Shown piece by piece: positions 9,935 through 19,457 of a stretch of 24,717 bases of DNA. Each line of letters begins with the position of its first letter. The stretch's first letter is position 1. Both the position numbers and the translations under genes were made by a program. The stretch comes from Sphacelaria rigidula (taxonomy: Eukaryota; Phaeophyceae; Sphacelariales): NCBI GenBank assembly GCA_964200075.2, contig CAXNAA020000192.1, positions 1 to 24,717 on the forward strand, given 5' to 3'. Under the pieces are notes generated by a model, which searched no databases, had not been told where the DNA came from, and worked only from the letters and a program-made list of their open reading frames with translations.

Positions 9935-10136
9935 CTGCAGTTTTTGCGAATTCATCGCGTATTGCTGTTGCTGCTGCTGCTGCTGCGTCCATTGAGATTC
10001 ATTGCCGTCTTCCTGCTTCTGCGCCGACGCGATCTGCGAGGGTCGTCGTTTGTTCACCTTCGCCTTTGCTGGCTGACACGATACAGTCACAACGCCCAAG
10101 TGCGAGTTATCCCGGATACGAGTTTCCCAGATGTAT
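9935..10136 (-). CDS. Exon: globular start, basic patch and poly-Gln
   Basis: A 202-base exon. A strong pyrimidine tract leads to GTGATGCAG|A, and the donor is CTGCAG|GTAACG (phase 0 out). The peptide reads YIWETRIRDNSHLGVVTVSC, then the basic stretch KAKVNKRRPSQ, then an eight-residue Gln run, then QYAMNSQKLQ. The first 20 residues look like part of a folded domain; the rest is a linker. It needs two bases from its upstream exon. A shorter version starting at the internal acceptor TGTCAG|CCA would be phase 0. Confidence 0.75.
9962..9988 (+). repeat. Short CTG/CAG repeat in coding sequence
   Basis: A slightly interrupted CTG run on the plus strand reads as CAG/CAA codons on the minus strand and encodes the eight-Gln run of the exon at 9935-10136. 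CAA interruptions are present. Confidence 0.85.
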
Positions 10137-10231
10137 CTGCATCACGGAGGAAAAGAAGTTCAAGGAAGAGAGCCGACGACACACAGAGGGGAAAATAATT
10201 AAAACAGCACCCTCTAGTGAAATATTTGCAC

Positions 10232-10342
10232 CAAGTATGGGAAATAGATGCTCGTGTTGCTGCGACGTCGGCTCTCTGTGGCAGAGCAGGCGAGGAGCTT
10301 GCTCAGGTCATCCTGTCGCCTCTCGGCCCGCCCCTCTCGCCC
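10232..10342 (-). CDS. Candidate exon, phase conflict with neighbour
   Basis: A 111-base frame of 37 codons, bounded by a pyrimidine-rich acceptor TTCCAACGCAG|GGG and a possible donor TACTTG|GTGCAA. The peptide is charged and plausible: RAERRQDDLSKLLACSATE, then SRRRSNTSIYFPYL. It is phase 0 at both ends, so it would join the exon ending at 16661, but it does not match the two-base requirement of 9935-10136 unless that exon uses its internal acceptor. It may be a real alternative exon or a chance frame. Confidence 0.33.
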
Positions 10343-12443
10343 CTGCGTTGGAATATGATGAAATAGAAAATACCAATTTCATCGACAACTGTCATCTCAG
10401 ATATCACTTTATACAGGTCTCGACAAACACGAGCTAGTCCTATCTGCGATCGACCAAAATCTGGGAGCTACATGATCTTCCAGGTTTCAGAATCCTCATC
10501 TCAAGACAGACTTTCCCCCCAAGGGCGCCTGCGTGGTTGTTCCGTGACATTTAGCGTATCTCCAGCCCCTCCATAGCGCGGTACATTTGCGGGACCGCTG
10601 ACCCCGTCAACAGCAGCTCACGTAGCACAGCCTCAGTCCGATGTGTGATACATCCAACGTTCCGTTTTACTTGCTTCATGAACAGTCTGCGACCAAGAAT
10701 GACTCGTCAACAAAATCTCCACGTAAAAAAGGAGAACGAGGGGTGTACCACTGCTGAAATACAAAAAACAGCGGAGCAGAGAACCATCTTTGACGGCTAC
10801 AAAACATGACGCAAGTATATATGCGCGGCAGCCCACGTGGGCTTGGAAATAGCGTAGTTCATCGACTGTTGTGGACCCTGCGCTTTTGCGGACCATTATT
10901 TGTGAACAGAGCTTTGGTGTACGGTTCAGTGCGGGGGACTACAGGCATTACAGAGTGAAGTACTACGACTGCACAAGGCCTTGGGTTCCACGACACTATT
11001 GATGCATCTCTTTACAGTGCGGTGAAACTTACAGTATAAGACCATTGCGCAACTTAGGCCAATTGTTGTCTATACCCCGAGTCCCTTACCGAATACGACC
11101 CTCGCAGGTGTCACGACTTGGCCCGTCTATTCGCATGTAGTGATGCAGCGCTAGCTCGAAGTGGTCCCTTCGCATGCCAGCGCGCGCCCGCCAGTCTACT
11201 CGCACTTTTTTGTAGTCCTAGCAGCAAGGTGAGAAAAAAAATGTCGATGGCAGACCACAGTGAGTCAACGCATCACTCGTGCATTACGCTAGCTAACTTC
11301 TCGACAATTTTTTTTCGGTCGGTCTGTTCACAGATCAAATTTCGATGCACGCATGGTGCATTCGATTGATTGTCTCGCATGAACAGATGTTTGACCACTC
11401 CAGACATGGAAACAGGATAGATGAGCGTACATCCCAAAGTAGATGAAGACGGAAACGCGGGTCGACGGGATCTCGAAAAAAGTGACGAAGTTGAGAACAA
11501 AAACACAAAACACGAAGGCAGAGAAAAGTGGAGGGGAAGACACAAGAAAATAACAACACGCTCAAGAAGATGACTAAAAAGTAACATGTCGATCCCGAGA
11601 CACATACCCCGAGAGGCTAGTGTCAGGGCTTGAGGTATGGAGACTGCAAAAAGCAACGCCATGGGAGCAAGTTACGACTCAGTCATCTAAAGCCCACACC
11701 ATTTCGGCAGGGACTCTCATCCGCCAGTCTAGCTCATCTAGTCCAAGCTTTTGCCCTACCCCCAGTGTGGGAATGAGTGGAAAACCCGTCTCATATCGAC
11801 GGTACATGATAACACAGTGTGTGTGCGTGGGTGCGTGCTCAACCATTAGTGTCTCGGTGCATGGACGCGCTAACCAAGGAACCGAGGGTAGCAAACACAG
11901 AACACGTTGATGACCATACTTGTACTCGGACAACGGCTCATTTCTCACCCCATGGCCGATAGTGTGCGTGGCATGTGAAAACTCGTCGCGCTCAGCCCGA
12001 GTGGTTATCGAGTGCGTCCTGTACGGGTGTACTGCCCGCCTGAAAACCCCTCTCCACGTTGCTTTTTTTCATAATCGAGTGAGGTTTGCCCAAACATCCG
12101 ATCAAGAAAAATTAGCGACCTCCGCCCCGTTCGTGGGGGTTCATGCCGCACAGTATCCATACAACAGCGTCTCCTGGTCGCGGAGTAACAGGGTATGTGG
12201 TCTCCTGGTCAAGGAGTTTCCAGCGCAATTTCATATCGAGACTCTGAGGTCACTGATGAAAAGCCATAGGTATGACAGTACGGAAACGGTATCAGGGTTC
12301 GTCTACTGTGCAGTCCGAGCGCCCGATCATCACAGGTATTCATTTCGTCCTTGCATCACACGAGGGTCCTCCATGCAGATTTTCCATGTTACCGCCGTTA
12401 CTCACGGCTGGTGCTTCTTCTGCTGAATTTTTCAGTTTTGGGA
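10343..12443. other. Stretch with no supported gene
   Basis: Several frames are open (minus 10633-10896, minus 11273-11662, minus 11679-11948, plus 11920-12426), but none has paired splice signals in phase or a recognisable motif. The minus frame at 11679-11820 (GFPLIPTLGVGQKLGLDELD and onward) has the best composition and could hide an exon. I see no RNA gene here. Confidence 0.4.
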
Positions 12444-12735
12444 CATTTGATACAATTTTTTGGCCAAACGGAAAATATCGTCATCACAGCACCTAGAAGA
12501 ATCTGCAGTGATTTTTCCATTATTCCACATAGTTCTCACGCTTTTTCATGTCCACCTAAATTTATTCAGAAGCCATTTTCGAAAACCTCGAAGCCAAGCG
12601 ATTCGGAACGGTGGTCTAAACTCCCCTCGGTGGGCTGACGCAAACTGTTCAAGATATGTGATGACGATATTTCCTGTTTTCGGGGCCAAGAACTGGATCA
12701 AATGCTCGTATCCCTTAGTGGAAAAATCCAACGTG
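12444..12735. repeat. Imperfect inverted repeat with peptide-conserving arms
   Basis: The left arm 12444-12488 and right arm 12657-12704 are inverted, with the identical core TGTGATGACGATATT and similarity on to ATCAAATG; weaker similarity continues outward to about 12735. The left arm read on plus gives HLIQFFGQTENIVIT and the right arm read on minus gives HLIQFLAPKTGNIVIT, so the similarity holds at peptide level. This suggests two old inverted copies of a coding or mobile sequence. No target duplication or transposase is identified. Confidence 0.6.
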
Positions 12736-13070
12736 AAACAAGAAAAAATTACAGACGGTCTGACGGAAGGAAAAGTGCCCCAAAACAACTCAAATTCATT
12801 TCCAAGACGAAAAAGATTGAAAAATCGACGATCCCAGACAAAAGTTCATGCTTTATTTTTTTAAGTAGTAAGTCGAAACAGAAGTTGTCTCAGCAAAAAA
12901 CACCTCCCACCACCACTAACGCGTACCTCAGCTATTCTGTGTTGTAGGGTACACACCTCGCTACTCAGTACAACACCGACAGAAGTGAAAAAATGCCATC
13001 CATCCGATGGTGAAATATTTCAGGCTACGATATGGGTCTGGCAGCGGCGATCATGTGATCGCATACGCAC

Positions 13071-13376
13071 ATGACAGGACTAACATTTGACAACTCAGCG
13101 GACAGGCCTGTTGTCCAAGATGCCGCAATGCTCGACACATATTTCTTACTCGGGGAATTTCCCCAGAAGTTGGTCGAACAAAAATCAAGATATATTTTTG
13201 GCCAACAACAACAAAAAAGTGACCAAAATATGTCACGTTTGGGGGTGATTCTCGTTCGCCATAACAAGCGGCCGGAGGGATTACGGCCTCGTGTCTGGAT
13301 AATCATGGTACTCATGTGCGACGCAAAAAATAGTGCCGATTTCAGCATCGTTCTGGGTCCTCGTTCATCCGAATAA
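13071..13376 (+). pseudogene. ORF with faint piggyBac-transposase-like segment
   Basis: An ATG-started 101-codon frame. Its second half reads NKRPEGLRPRVW, then a hydrophobic run, LMCDAK and FSIVLG. This order (NK-P, hydrophobic strand, CD followed by a small polar residue, then a strand ending in LG) recalls the region after the first catalytic Asp loop of piggyBac-family DDE transposases. No other catalytic block is visible nearby, and no TTAA-flanked termini were found. If related, it is a decayed fragment; a chance resemblance is quite possible. Confidence 0.22.
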
Positions 13377-13426
13377 CGCCTCACGTAGGCATTACGCGAT
13401 TTGTCTTGAGAATAGGCCATGATCAT

Positions 13427-14134
13427 TCTAGGGGGACTCCAGTGTCAACACCGATGTTCGACTCCTTGGGGGGGTTTCGACCCGTCCTTGATCCTTGACC
13501 GCTATTATAGTGTGATCGTGTGGGTCTTTGAGCAACTTTTAAAGCCGTATGATGCCGATTCGACAGTTTACCCAACACCCTGAATGCTACTCCTTTTTGG
13601 TATGCTGGTCCGGATCCCGAGCTAGCTCATCCGAGCCCTTTTTTTATATATTTGCTCCCTACAGCCCTGGCTGCCGACCACACAGAGTAGCGCAAAGGTG
13701 GCGCTTTGGCTTCTCGGAGACTGCTGTTACGTATTACGTGTTGTTGGACCACGGACCTGAGAGTCACCTTCAGTTAGATATTTTAGGAGGCTCATGAGCT
13801 TTCCGACGTGTGAAAATTCCACTGCCCAGACCCTTTTTCCAACATGAAAGATGCAATGTTTCCAGAACAAACCCCCTCGTCACGAACGGTCCTTATACTC
13901 GTAACCTTTCGTCAACGAGCACAGCACGCATTACTGCTCACGTCGGCGGCGTCAATTTGAGCTCTTCCAACCCACACTTTGCCTGCGGTACCGTATTTTC
14001 CTACCTTCACCAGAGGATTGTCCGTGTGTTGATGGGGGGTAGGGATGGGGATTACGGCAGGATATTCGATGTTCTACAAGTGCGTCGATCATCAACTCTT
14101 TTGCCGACCGCGCGTATGCCCGCGTCGGATACCG
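13427..14134. other. Stretch with no supported gene
   Basis: Plus-strand frames at 13549-13797 and 13810-14169 and the opposing minus frame at 13952-14233 are open but show no domain, splice pair or RNA feature. Confidence 0.4.
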
Positions 14135-14237
14135 ACTCTCCCGCACCCCCCCGTCCAATCGAGACCTAAAATGATCGGGCACATTCTCTCCCACACCCCC
14201 CCCGTCCAATCGAGACCTGAAATGATCGGGCACATTC
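14135..14237 (+). repeat. Two-copy tandem repeat, 51-base period
   Basis: Two copies of a unit containing a C run followed by GTCCAATCGAGACCT, then AAATGATCGGGCACATTC; the GTCCAATCG anchor occurs at 14153 and 14204. The copies differ by one or two substitutions and C-run length, so the duplication is fairly recent. The same unit appears in minus frames as a repeated PDHFRSRLDGG peptide, probably by chance. Confidence 0.9.
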
Positions 14238-14522
14238 AGCTTTTGTCATGATTTTTTGGCGTGTCTTCATCTACCTCACACAAGGTTGCACGGTTAGGAC
14301 GAATCATCACGACCAAGAATCACCAAATCCACGATTTCTTCGGCCTGATGAAATGACCGCTGGTCCAAGGGGGTATTCACGCAACTTTTGCGCCGTTCCA
14401 CGTGCCTGGGCTGCGTGCACCTGGGTTGCAACGCTGAAAACAAAGCCTAGGGATTGATTCGTACGAGTCGAATCAGCTATACTTAAACCATGAATTTTCA
14501 TACGAATCATTATTTGTCCGAC

Positions 14523-14667
14523 CCTTGCAAGGTTGCTACTGCGGTCGAACACGCGAGCAAGCGCCCAGGCCCGACAGGCCCCAACAGTCTGGCCTCGTCC
14601 CCGTTATATGCGGACCGTCTGAAATATAATATGCGGTTTGCTTCTACCGCGGCATATGCATGACTGC
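14523..14667 (-). CDS. Candidate exon between the two exon clusters
   Basis: A 145-base frame of 47 codons with two bases at each end. The acceptor is TTCATTTCCTGTCAG|GC and the donor CAAGG|GTCGGA. Its outgoing phase fits 9935-10136 exactly and would give a Gly codon. The peptide includes HAYAAVEANRILYFRRSAYN and DEARLLGPVGPGRLLACST. No exon supplying its incoming phase was found, and a second minus frame overlapping it (14307-14552) is also open. Confidence 0.25.
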
Positions 14668-14956
14668 CTGACAGGAAATGAACCCCCCCCACCCTCAACC
14701 CCACCCCCCCGATATATACCATTTGTTTTCAGCCATGCGAGGCTGCGGATTCTCATATTCGACTCACTGGGCGGCGACGTTCATAAAGGCGTGTCTTCGC
14801 ACATTTTGGATCGAAAAAGTGCGGTGGAACAGAAAAAAAAACATCTGATGGGTTCACGTCGTTGATGTTCTACCCTGGCTTCAACTATTTTTCAACAAAT
14901 ATTCGCGTGTGGACGGAAGGGAAAATCTGCCAAAACATGCGTTTCTCTTTCGCCGG

Positions 14957-15002
14957 CGAAAGCTCCAGCATCTTTTGTAACGAAAGCTGCAGCATCTTTT
15001 GT
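14957..15002 (+). repeat. Two-copy 24-base tandem repeat
   Basis: CGAAAGCT(C/G)CAGCATCTTT followed by TGT occurs at 14957 and 14981, with one mismatch. On the minus strand a 149-codon open frame (14885-15334) spans it and gives a KMLQLSLQ / KMLELSPA repeat. That frame is rich in Arg and Lys and has no recognised domain. Confidence 0.85.
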
Positions 15003-15187
15003 TGTGGTGGGGGTCGGCGACGGAATTGTGTCGTTGGGTAGGCGATCAACTTGACAGTCGTGTGCTCTCTGTATCGTACCATCCTACTGATTGCACGAAA
15101 CACACGAACACAGGGACCCTGTATGCGAATACTCAACATTACAAACAGTAAAAAATTGTTCTGTCTGTACTGCTTGTAAGTGAGCAC

Positions 15188-15376
15188 GTGCCGTTTCATG
15201 CATTTTACTGTTTTCTTTCGATCGAGAGCTTGCAAATTTGCTTTGACCCAACTCGCGCAAAACGAACGAATTCGCTGGACGTGATTCCACCGCACTCCAT
15301 TTCCTTCGGAAAAAATGTGCAAGACACACCCCAAGATGAACTCTACCAGGACTACAGCAAATACGTGAAGAAGTAA
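15188..15376 (+). CDS. Candidate plus-strand terminal exon
   Basis: Open plus frame that ends at TAA. The last 40 or so codons read like a natural C terminus: KRTNSLDVIPPHSISFGK, then VQDTPQDELYQDYSKYVKK. An acceptor-like TTTTCTTTCGATCGAG lies just before the protein-like part. No upstream plus-strand exon with a matching phase was found, so this could be the remnant of a gene or a chance frame. Confidence 0.25.
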   Translation: MPFHAFYCFLSIESLQICFDPTRAKRTNSLDVIPPHSISFGKNVQDTPQDELYQDYSKYVKK

Positions 15377-15388
15377 TTTGGTTCACCT

Positions 15389-15970
15389 ATGCGAATAAGC
15401 CACGGGGTCGACACCACACGAATAAGTCAGGCGGTCGAGGGCGACGAGACTACACCGTACCTCGCCAATGAGGGTGGTGCTCTACGGTGGATTTCAAAGA
15501 TACAGTCGTGGCTATCGGTGTTGGAGGGACACCACGTGGTACTTCTATTAGATGGGATTCGGGGAAGACGATTCGAAATGAAGTTCATATTGGGATGGAG
15601 TCAATGAACTCACAAGGGGCAGGCAATCAAAGGAGGGTGTACATAGTATGTGTACAACACAGCGACGGTGGCACACCGAACAAAACAAATGTGTGAAGAA
15701 AAAACTCCGTCTGGAACGATCTACGAGCACGAATGACAGGATTGTTAGCCTGAGTGAGCTTCGCATGATTACCGCAGGAGCGTTCGTTGACGAACACCGC
15801 GTCATGGACTGGAGACTTTCTCACTGATAATGTGGAGTGCCTAGACAATGACACACTTTGCGGTATGCGCATGTTTCTGGTAGCCGTCACCAAGTTACGG
15901 GTGAACGTATCATTGATACTGTGTGGGTATCATGTGGTGTAGGACCAACACTTGATACATTCTAAAAGTC
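15389..15970. other. Stretch with no firmly supported gene
   Basis: A plus frame at 15487-15696 (from DFKDTVVAIGVGGTPRGTS) has reasonable composition but no clear boundaries. Minus frames over 15548-15893 look like shadows of composition. Nothing else is recognised. Confidence 0.35.
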
Positions 15971-15974
15971 ATGA

Positions 15975-15989
15975 GGGGGGGGGGGGGGG
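15975..15989 (+). repeat. Run of 15 G
   Basis: Fifteen uninterrupted G bases between ATGA and AAGT, in sequence with no supported exon. The length may be inaccurate in sequencing. Confidence 0.9.
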
Positions 15990-16203
15990 AAGTATGGAAA
16001 AAACGAAAGGTATGTGTGTTTCGAGGGAGAAAAAAAAGCTAACGCTAGTCGCTAGTCAGCACATTTATCCGCACAAAGGAAGACGATCTGCCTTCCATGA
16101 GTGAGATGTTTTCAAAACTACGAGATGATCGAGTGGGGTGATGCAGTAATCTCTGCGAGTTTTGTTGCTCAACCCGTTCACACCTGCACAGCTTCCCCGC
16201 AAG

Positions 16204-16293
16204 ACGATTACTTGCCCTCCACACACTCATGAGATATTTCCACATGTACGATGACTTGCCCTCCACACACGGATCATATATTTCCACATGTAC
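16204..16293 (+). repeat. Two-copy 44-base tandem repeat
   Basis: Two adjacent copies, ACGAT(T/G)ACTTGCCCTCC starting at 16204 and 16248, each continuing through ACACAC and ending ATATTTCCACATGTAC. They differ at a few positions in the middle. The repeat lies between exon candidates and has no clear coding role. Confidence 0.9.
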
Positions 16294-16660
16294 CTGTAGC
16301 CGTGGACGGCTCAGCAGCTCTGGGGCTTGAGCGAAGTATGCTCGCAGGGTAAAGAGAAGAAGAGCGGAAAAAGCAGTGGCCGTAGCGACCGTCTGCAAAA
16401 TATGTGGCCAACGTCATGCCTACATACACGTGGTACGGAAAAGTATCGGGCGAGCAAACCGCTACCCCGTGCAATAATTTACTATTATCCGATGCATCTT
16501 TCATCGTCGAGCTGTGGTCAAGTGCGGAAACAACAGCCCAGTGATGCAAAAATATGATCTGAGCGTTCGGTAAATGGGTAGAATCTACTGTACTACCAGA
16601 TAAAACAGAAATACTTCTGTATCTGGTACTGACTGTGTGTATCTGTGCGTATGAACCGAC

Positions 16661-16942
16661 CTGCCAAAAGGCGCTGAGAGCTCCTTTGCTCTTGTTTTCG
16701 TGACGACCTCGGAGGACCACATCGGGCCGCACTTTCCACTTCATGAACAGCTCGGAAATACGTTGGACAAACGTGTCTCCATCACCACCCGAGTTCCCGT
16801 TCACCACGTTTGGATTCCGCACGGCACCACCCCCGCCGTCTCCCGAGGTCCCCCCCCCCCCTCGCCCCGTGCCCATGCTTCCGCTCCTTGACGACAGCCT
16901 CATCATGCCAAGAGAAGAAGCAGCACTATTTTTTGCCTTGCT
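16661..16942 (-). CDS. Exon: Gly-rich linker then charged helical segment
   Basis: A 282-base exon of 94 codons, phase 0 at both ends with acceptor CACGGCAG|AGC and donor TTTTGGCAG|GTCGGT; a second acceptor (TACTAG|CT) lies about 20 bases upstream. After a Ser/Lys/Arg-rich start (MMRLSSRSGSMG) comes a Gly run with a four-GGG-codon block, then NVVNGNSGGDGD, then an ordered part: FVQRISELFMKWKVRPDVVL and HENKSKGALSAFW. The ATG pair near 16906 could instead be a translation start. The style matches the linker exons at 6-10 kb, which is why I think it may be the same gene. Confidence 0.65.
16850..16861 (+). repeat. Run of 12 C inside coding sequence
   Basis: The C run on plus encodes four consecutive GGG glycine codons in the minus-strand exon at 16661-16942. 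A single-base length change would shift the reading frame, so the run is sensitive both to sequencing error and to mutation. Confidence 0.85.
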
Positions 16943-17732
16943 CTGCCGTGATGAAATTCCAGCTAGTACAAGGTTTTCCCAGGGCGAGGAGAACGAAACA
17001 ATTGAGAAAGAGTATGGGTAGAGGCCGGTCTCAATACAGGATCTCGCTGTCTAGTCCTTTGCTGACCGCAACGCGAACTGCTTACGTTGCGCAGAGAACG
17101 GAGTATAATCTGCGGTGCGTGTGACCTGACGGGTGAGAAGAACATTCGTGCGGATTTGGGGCGGACACACAAGGGCTCATGTCGGGGGACGCGGTGCGGG
17201 CAAACCAGTGTTTGTTTTACCAGGTTCCTTCAGCATAAATGGTTGAAGTGATCTTCAATTACGTCATACGGTGCCCACGTGGACATGGCACGGCAACACA
17301 AGTATGAGACAAGAGCTGGTGTTAGGTGGTCAGAAGTTACTAGGAGCCCAATCGCAGCCTTGCGTCTTGACCCACGATTTTACTCACAGTTGTTTTTGCC
17401 TCACATCAATTTAACTTGTTTTCCCCCTTTCTTTCTCCAACTCTCATGTTCCCTCTCAAATTCTGCTGCAAGTCTGAAGCAGGAGCGGTTTGAGTGCAAT
17501 TCATTCGCCTGAAGTAATGGCTGTACACCAATGTTTGTTGGGTTCAAAAAACAAAATGAGCGGCGGAGCAACTAAATGGTTCTGCAGGGGGTAGGATGAT
17601 GATGGTGTGACCCAGCTCGCTTCAGGTAAGTTTTTGTTCCAGATGTATCGGTTCTCTACTAGGTTCACCATCCGACTGATGGATATGTGTTGCAGACATA
17701 AATCGGGGGGAAGAGGGACATCCGGGTTGCAC

Positions 17733-17786
17733 CTGTTGCAACAAGTGAGTGCGAATTTCCCCGCGGAATTTTCTCCGCACGCGGAA
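17733..17786 (-). CDS. Candidate 18-codon exon
   Basis: A 54-base exon in phase 0 at both ends, with acceptor TTTGTTTCCGTGCAG|TTC and donor CAACAG|GTGCAA. The peptide is FRVRRKFRGEIRTHLLQQ, strongly basic and possibly helical. It fits between 18323-18418 and 16661-16942 without a phase change. Its shortness means the call rests mainly on the splice sites. Confidence 0.42.
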
Positions 17787-18322
17787 CTGCACGGAAACAA
17801 AGCGCTGTCTCAGCCCATGACCCACGGTCAGTGCTATAGCGTGAGCATCGCAAAACCTGCCGTGTGTCATTTTTTAGCCCTCTGTGTGATACTCCTGCAT
17901 TGTTTCATCTGAATGCATGAGTATCAGGTATACTCGAAAGCTAGCGCCAAGAGTGGGCTTGTATTTATTGAACAATAAATACGATCTGCACGTGCTGACT
18001 GTACTGTAACGTTGTGCGGTTTCGTACAAAAAATAAATGTATTTTGACAACCGGCTAAACCCCCGAATACGATCAAGAACTGTGGGCGGATCACGACGTT
18101 TTGTGCAAGGTAGGGGGGTGGGAGAAGGGGGGCGAGGGGGGTTACAAACACATTTCGGGGCAAAAGAAAGTTAATCCATCCAGCCGTCCGTTAGACCTTA
18201 GGAAGCGAGAGGAGGTCATCTGTTGAATCTCCATCAAAACCACTTGAGAAGGGTATGGATGATCCAGATGGACCATGCCCCCGCTATCTTAGGCTTAGCG
18301 TTTGGCCGCAAGTGCAGGCCAC

Positions 18323-18418
18323 CTGTTTGATCGGCATTGATGAAAAGATGGAGCATGATCCAGACGACCCACACTCGTGGTCAACGGATCGTGTCTTGTT
18401 CCATTCGATGCGCAGAAC
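18323..18418 (-). CDS. Candidate exon, Cys/Ser-containing
   Basis: A 96-base exon of 32 codons in phase 0 at both ends; acceptor GTTGTCCACAG|GTT, donor AAACAG|GTGGCC. The peptide has VLRIEWNKTRSVDHECGSSG then SCSIFSSMPIKQ. It follows 19458-19778 in phase. The pyrimidine tract is weak, and the opposite strand (plus 18255-18464) is also open with a plausible ATG, so strand choice is not certain. Confidence 0.35.
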
Positions 18419-18465
18419 CTGTGGACAACCCCCTCCCACCTCCAGTACAAGCATGTCAAAATGAT

Positions 18466-19457
18466 TCACGTATGTTGTTCACGTAGGGCATGAGCTCGGA
18501 AGAATGACGCACACGACATCCACCTAACTATACTACCACGTCGACAGCCCTCGAAGCACCCGTTTTTGCGCTGATGGAGAGGGTATCTTCGATCAAAGAA
18601 ACAAAAGTAGGGGGGCTGAACGCAAGTCTGCCTCCAAATGTACACTTCGTACAACCCAGAGCTTGAAACATCTACATGTACCATCACGAATTTTAAATGC
18701 ACGGAGCTCCTGTACTCGCGAAAACATACGGGAAAGTTAGAAACAGGCGTAAATACATGGGCATCCTCAACAGTATGATGCGCTACAAACCCGGTAACAA
18801 GAAGTAGCCTACTACTATGAGACCATTCATGCCATGCAGTTCTTGACCCCATGTAGTGATCCTTGGTAAACTCGGCAGCGAACTCTATAAACTGAAAATA
18901 AACAAGTACTCAACGTCAACAGGTGAGGAGGCCATGATTTGCGACATGTCTCGGCTCCAAGTCCCTGAGTGGCCGGGCATAAAAAAATGCGGTGGTCACC
19001 CATCGAGATATTCGACAGTACAAAACACTAAAGCCAGTGAGGTTTTCACGGAGGAGACAAATACATCGAAAACGCGCTCTAATGTGCACCATGTACTACC
19101 GGCGCACTTCCCACGGGTATGATGATGAAACCTTCAACTCCCCACGAGAACATACAACACCACGAAGACAGCATTAAAGACGTATCCGCATGTTCGGGTG
19201 AGTTTTCAGAAACACTTGAACAGCATGCACGGCTGTCTGTAGAAAGTACGGTACAGAACAGCCCAGTTCACCACACGCATCTGCGTGCCCAGAGGGGTTC
19301 TTCTACTCGCCGCCGTCTATTTCCCAACCTATGTTACCGACGATACTTTTGGTTCCATCTCATTACCGTGGATGTGAAAATTGAATTGGAACAGGATATG
19401 GAACAGATTGGTTCTCGAGGCGTTCGATCCCGTCGTCAGGTTTCTTACGCACCCGAC
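18466..19457. other. Intron-like stretch, possible missed exon
   Basis: A strong acceptor-like pyrimidine tract with TACAG ends at about 18712 on the minus strand and is followed by an open frame (SSVHLKFVMVHVDVSSSG, then LYEVYIWRQ), but I cannot find a good donor. A plus frame at 18856-19122 is open and contains a consensus-like CAACAG|GTGAGG donor. Neither is firm enough to call as a gene. Confidence 0.4.

Noticed and set aside
11679-11948. Minus frame with protein-like end (LDELDWRMRVPAEMVWALDD)
   Set aside because: No acceptor or donor of matching phase was found; kept only as a place where an exon might be hidden.
11920-12426. 168-codon plus-strand frame
   Set aside because: No ATG at its start, no recognised motif and no splice context; its length alone is not enough in this composition.
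16274-16660. Extension of the 210-codon minus frame past the donor at 16661
   Set aside because: Composition changes sharply after the donor, and it runs into the 44-base tandem repeat; the splice donor fits better.
17597-17631. Perfect plus-strand donor CAG|GTAAGT with a CTGCAG acceptor 36 bases upstream
   Set aside because: All three plus frames of the 36-base segment contain a stop, so it cannot be an internal coding exon; it may be noncoding or chance.
19415-19440. GTTCGATCCCG, like a tRNA B box
   Set aside because: No matching A box, anticodon stem or acceptor stem could be folded around it, and it lies in a minus-strand open frame.
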